Shown in pieces: positions 60,614-64,000 of a stretch of DNA of 64,000 bases. The stretch spans positions 47,525,733 to 47,589,732 of the forward strand of contig NC_068571.1 of assembly GCF_025698545.1 (NCBI RefSeq), in the 5' to 3' direction. The stretch comes from Gossypium raimondii (lineage: Eukaryota > Streptophyta > Magnoliopsida > Malvales > Malvaceae). Numbering within the stretch: position 1 is the first letter of the stretch; the number at the start of each line of letters is the position of its first letter. Both the position numbers and the translations under genes were made by a program. The notes below the pieces were generated by a model. It was not told the DNA's origin, ran no database searches, and saw only the letters and a program-made list of their open reading frames with translations.

Positions 60614-61739
60614 TTTATATTTTATTTTATTGATTCACATGTACATATTTTATTTATTATTATTTTATCTTCACCACTCCCACATTTAAAATACACATAC
60701 ATTTTTATAATATATTTATGTACATATTTTTCTTTAAAATCATTGTAAATATTTTTATCATTTTTATATACATATTGTACATATATATATGTATTTGAAT
60801 ATATACGTATGCAAATTTTCACGATTTACCTATGTATATATACTTATACATTTTATTTTTCTATTCGTAAATATATACATATGCATTTTTATTATATACA
60901 TTTATTTTTTATACATGTTTTTTGTTTGTTTTATTGGATATATTTCATTTATTTTATTTGCATGTGTTAGAAGTTTGCGACTTTATTGTTATATTATATT
61001 TGTATATATATTTGGTAAATATATGTTCATATATGCTTTAAATTAGAGTTTTGCTTCATATTATACAAGAACTTTTGATATACCCTTTTCGAAAATATAT
61101 TTTGGTTTTAACGTACGCCAAATTTATTTTCTTGATTTGAAGGTTTTTTTTGTGAATAAAAAAACAATATTTAAGGTTTTAGGATTTTCGAGAAAAATTG
61201 AGCCCTAACGTATTGTGTTCCGATTTTCTTTGCTAACTTCAAATTACCAAGGATATTCTTTATTTTAAATACGAGCACCAAAAATCATTTTTGGGAACTT
61301 AATTTGTCGTGCCCTAACGTATTGGGTGTGGCATGTTACTTTCTCGAAATGAATATTTTCGCATAAAATAAAAGTGATATTCAAAGTTCGGGAATTATGA
61401 GGAATTGTACCCTAGCGTATTGGGAATCGATTTCTTTACATGACTTGAACAATTTGTTATCCTTTTGCAAATTTCATCATTCAAGCTTATTTTAAAATCT
61501 TTTTAACTTTCGACACTAAGACATTAAATGATCAATTTGGTACCGATTTTGGGCGTCACGAGGGTGCTAACCCTTCCTCGTGCGTAACCGACTCCCGAAC
61601 TTGTTTTCTCAAAATTCGTAGACCAAAATAATTTTTAATGTGACCCGATCACACCTTAATAAAGGATCGGTGGCGACTCCAGTTTTGTTTTTTAAAGTCG
61701 ACAACTAAATTTTTTGTTTTCAAAAAGACGGTTTCGACA
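59346..61739 (+). repeat. 3' LTR of the Ogre/Tat element
   Basis: 2,394 bp, TGTACAAACCC to GGTTTCGACA. From about 60300 to the end it is nearly identical to the 5' LTR. From 59600 to 60290 it carries many single-base losses, mostly in short homopolymers. Confidence 0.88.
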
Positions 61740-63272
61740 GTCATCTTATTAAAATATGATTAAAAATAATTTTATATTAATATTAAAATATAATATTGGT
61801 TTTCTTATGGCATAGGCTTGCTAGGGGTTTAAATAGAGATTGAGGTTTAAAGCATTAAGGAATCTTCAAAAGAAGGGCAGTATTTGTGGAGAGGTCTAAA
61901 GTTTTTAGGGAGAGGGAATAGGGAAAGAGACGGTGGGGTAAGGGGGCAGTGGAGAGGATATTAATGTCAATATCAATATAACGAAAATGAATAAAGCTTA
62001 GCGGTTGAACCAAAAATAGTTTAGCTACCTAATTCAAATAAAGGCAATAGTTTAAGGATCACTTGTTGAATTAAGTTATATAATTATATTCTTATTTAAA
62101 TTTATTTCAAATATATAACATTATACATTTAAATTTACAATCACTATATTTTAATAATATTTAAAATATAAGTTATATATTGAAATTAGATTTTAAAAAT
62201 AGTTAATATTAATGTCTTACAAATATTTAAAGTTTATATTTCATATATTAAATTATTAATAATGAGTTACAATAAATAATTTTTTATATTCTTATTAAAA
62301 TATCATAATATTAACAAATTTGAAGATTGTTTAAATTCATATTTTTATTTTGAAACATCATGTCTAAAATGAATATTTTATTTTTAAAATTATATTTTTA
62401 CCGCAATAGTTGGTAATACTAAATACTTCAAATTTCAATCAAACTTTTCAAAAATACTTTACATGAACATTTTTTACATCGCTTTCTAAAAGCAATGAAA
62501 TCGACCTAAGTAAATTTTAATAAAATTTAAACTCTTAAGTTGTTGGCTATTTAATAAATATGAATTAAATAATTCATATTATTTTATAAATTTTAATAAA
62601 TTTATAAATAATATAAGTAAAATTTATATTGAAATATTTGATAAATAATAATTTAATAAATTATTATATTAAAACAATTTTCAAAAGAGGAAAAATTCTT
62701 TTAAATATATATTTAAACTCTAATATTTTTAAAAATAATATAGGATGTGGGCATGAATGACCATAAATAAAAGTTTCAATATAATTTTAATGCTTTTAAG
62801 TAACATATTTTTTAATAATAAAATGAATTTGATTGGGAAATCCATGGTCAAAATGTTAGCTCGTTATCTAGTATGAATCAATGAAATGAGAATCTATAAA
62901 AATAACTCAATAGGCTATACTCCCTTCTATTATATTTAGTGTTTAACCTTTTTATTTGTAGTAGTTTGAGATTGATTCTAGAGATTGGAAGTATTAAATT
63001 CATGCATTAATAACATCTTGTAATTAAAGGTATTGATACCTCTAACTTCAATACCTTCAAGTATTGATATCTTTAAGGCATGTATTAATTCTTCATAAAT
63101 GAGATTCGGTATCATACCCTTGTAGATAGTGTTGTGGCTACTAACTTGCCATGTATTGATGCATAAAGTTAGTTATCAATATCATGTCCTCTAAAAAAAT
63201 GCTATTAGACATTATGTTAGGGGTATCAATAATACCCACATGTAAGGTATTGATACTTAACTTAAAAACTGC
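61740..63272 (+). repeat. Segmental duplication, copy 2, right part
   Basis: Continues copy 2 after the Ogre insertion, starting in the GTCAT duplication then CTTATTAAAATATGATT as at 49190. About 61815-61950 differs from copy 1: a purine-rich stretch replaces the inverted repeat. It then runs parallel to the end of copy 1 near TTAACTTAAAAACT. Confidence 0.7.
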
Positions 63273-64000
63273 TTGGAAGCATCTTTAAAGGATTATGTAG
63301 TACTAAAAAACATTCATAATTTGTTTAAGACATTCTAGAAACTTTTTTTAGCTTTATAATACTTGAAAATATTTTAAGGGTGATAGGTTCAATTGTTGAA
63401 AATTTAGTTTGTTATTTTAGAACACTTTGAAAATTGATGCTAACACGTCATTCTAGTATGTTGTATGGTCACGTTACTTAGATCGCCTATTAAAATATAA
63501 AATATCAAAACACATATAAAACACTTAGAAAGTAATGGATTTAAGGTTTAAGGTTCTACATTTATCTTTTAACCAAGGGGAAACTGAGATATTAAAAGGG
63601 TATAGGCGTAATGAATAGAAGTCGATACCACCCACACAATTGTAAAATCACAAGAAGTCATTTACTACTTCAGTCCTCACTTTTACATCTTGATACACTT
63701 TGTTAGGACAACTCAGACCATTTAAGCCATAAGCATACATTCAGACTCCTCATGAAAAATTCATTTCAAGAATCCTCTGGCTTCGATAGTGGTGTCCACT
63801 TGTTAACTGCCACCTCTAAACTCCATCTATCACATCCCATCTAAGATGACCTAAGGCACGTCATAGTGCCACTATACTCATGCCTATAAAGCCAACCCAC
63901 TAGCTCACTTGCCTTTGATCCACCAATAATGGCTTGACATGTGGCACATTAAGGCAAGAGATTAAAGGTATATAAGGCTCGATGAACGTGGGCAGAGGAC
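63273..64000. other. Intergenic; diverged copy of the 1974-2175 repeat at the end
   Basis: No gene is seen. About 63830-63985 shares, in order, GATGACCTAAG, GATCCACCAATAATGGC, ACATGTGGCACATTAAGGCA and a TATATAAGGCTCGA box with 1940-2080 (TATAAGACTCGA). Confidence 0.4.

Larger units (their letters stand above)
51047..61739 (+). mobile_element. Ogre/Tat-lineage LTR retrotransposon, pol-deleted
   Basis: 10,693 bp with LTRs 51047-53461 and 59346-61739, flanked by a perfect 5-bp duplication GTCAT (51042-51046 and 61740-61744). The PBS is the tRNA-Arg type; the polypurine tract is AAAGAGGGGCAGC (59333-59345). The internal 5.9 kb contains a leader, a nearly intact gag, remnants of the RT start and of the integrase end, and two tandem-repeat zones. 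The lineage is judged from the tRNA-Arg primer, long LTRs and gag resemblance to Tat elements. The uninterrupted target is seen in the duplicated copy at about 49190. Confidence 0.88.

Overview
This is plant nuclear DNA, from a eudicot. The exon/intron structures, the very AT-rich intergenic DNA, and the Tat/Ogre-type and chromovirus LTR retrotransposons fit a Malvales genome such as cotton (Gossypium). The genus is an impression from pattern memory and was not tested. Five protein-coding genes can be read exon by exon: cytosolic adenylate kinase (2681-5934, minus), the snoRNP core protein NOP56 (9123-12549, minus), an LRR receptor-like pseudokinase (18793-23922, plus), a mitochondrial adenylate-kinase-7-like protein (25290-36567, minus) and chloroplast argininosuccinate synthase (38589-42980, minus). 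All five models join in frame and have lengths near those of their families. They are separate single-gene transcription units; two adenylate-kinase-fold genes lie within about 30 kb.

The most striking locus is the adenylate-kinase-7-like gene. Its last intron (25458-35450, almost 10 kb) holds an 8,992-bp composite LTR element flanked by the 5-bp duplication TTACC. Inside are two related Tat/Ogre-type LTR-plus-gag halves facing each other, so the element is a large inverted repeat. One LTR carries a further 1.2-kb foldback transposon. The terminal coding exon survives on the far side at 25290-25457, so the gene looks split but not broken.

The introns of the other genes hold a set of small non-autonomous TIR elements with 9-bp target duplications and GG termini (Mutator-like by structure): 4709-5088, 9507-9844, 20597-20948, 21426-21616, 39873-40252 and 41246-41649. 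Two sit inside local tandem repeats, one of which preserves the empty site.

From 43.2 kb onward the window is nested mobile DNA. A decayed chromovirus integrase end (43251-44140) leads into a polypurine tract that was hit by a solo LTR (44141-45979, duplication AAGGG). The chromovirus 3' LTR follows (45993-49026), containing a covarying hairpin array and a hAT-like element. Next comes a tandemly duplicated 1.6-kb segment. Its second copy is split by a 10.7-kb Ogre/Tat element (51047-61739, duplication GTCAT) that keeps gag but has lost most of pol.

The remaining stretches (146-1960, 5935-9122, 12850-18790, 23923-25289, 36568-38588, 63273-64000) are AT-rich with degenerate repeats; I see no gene in them.
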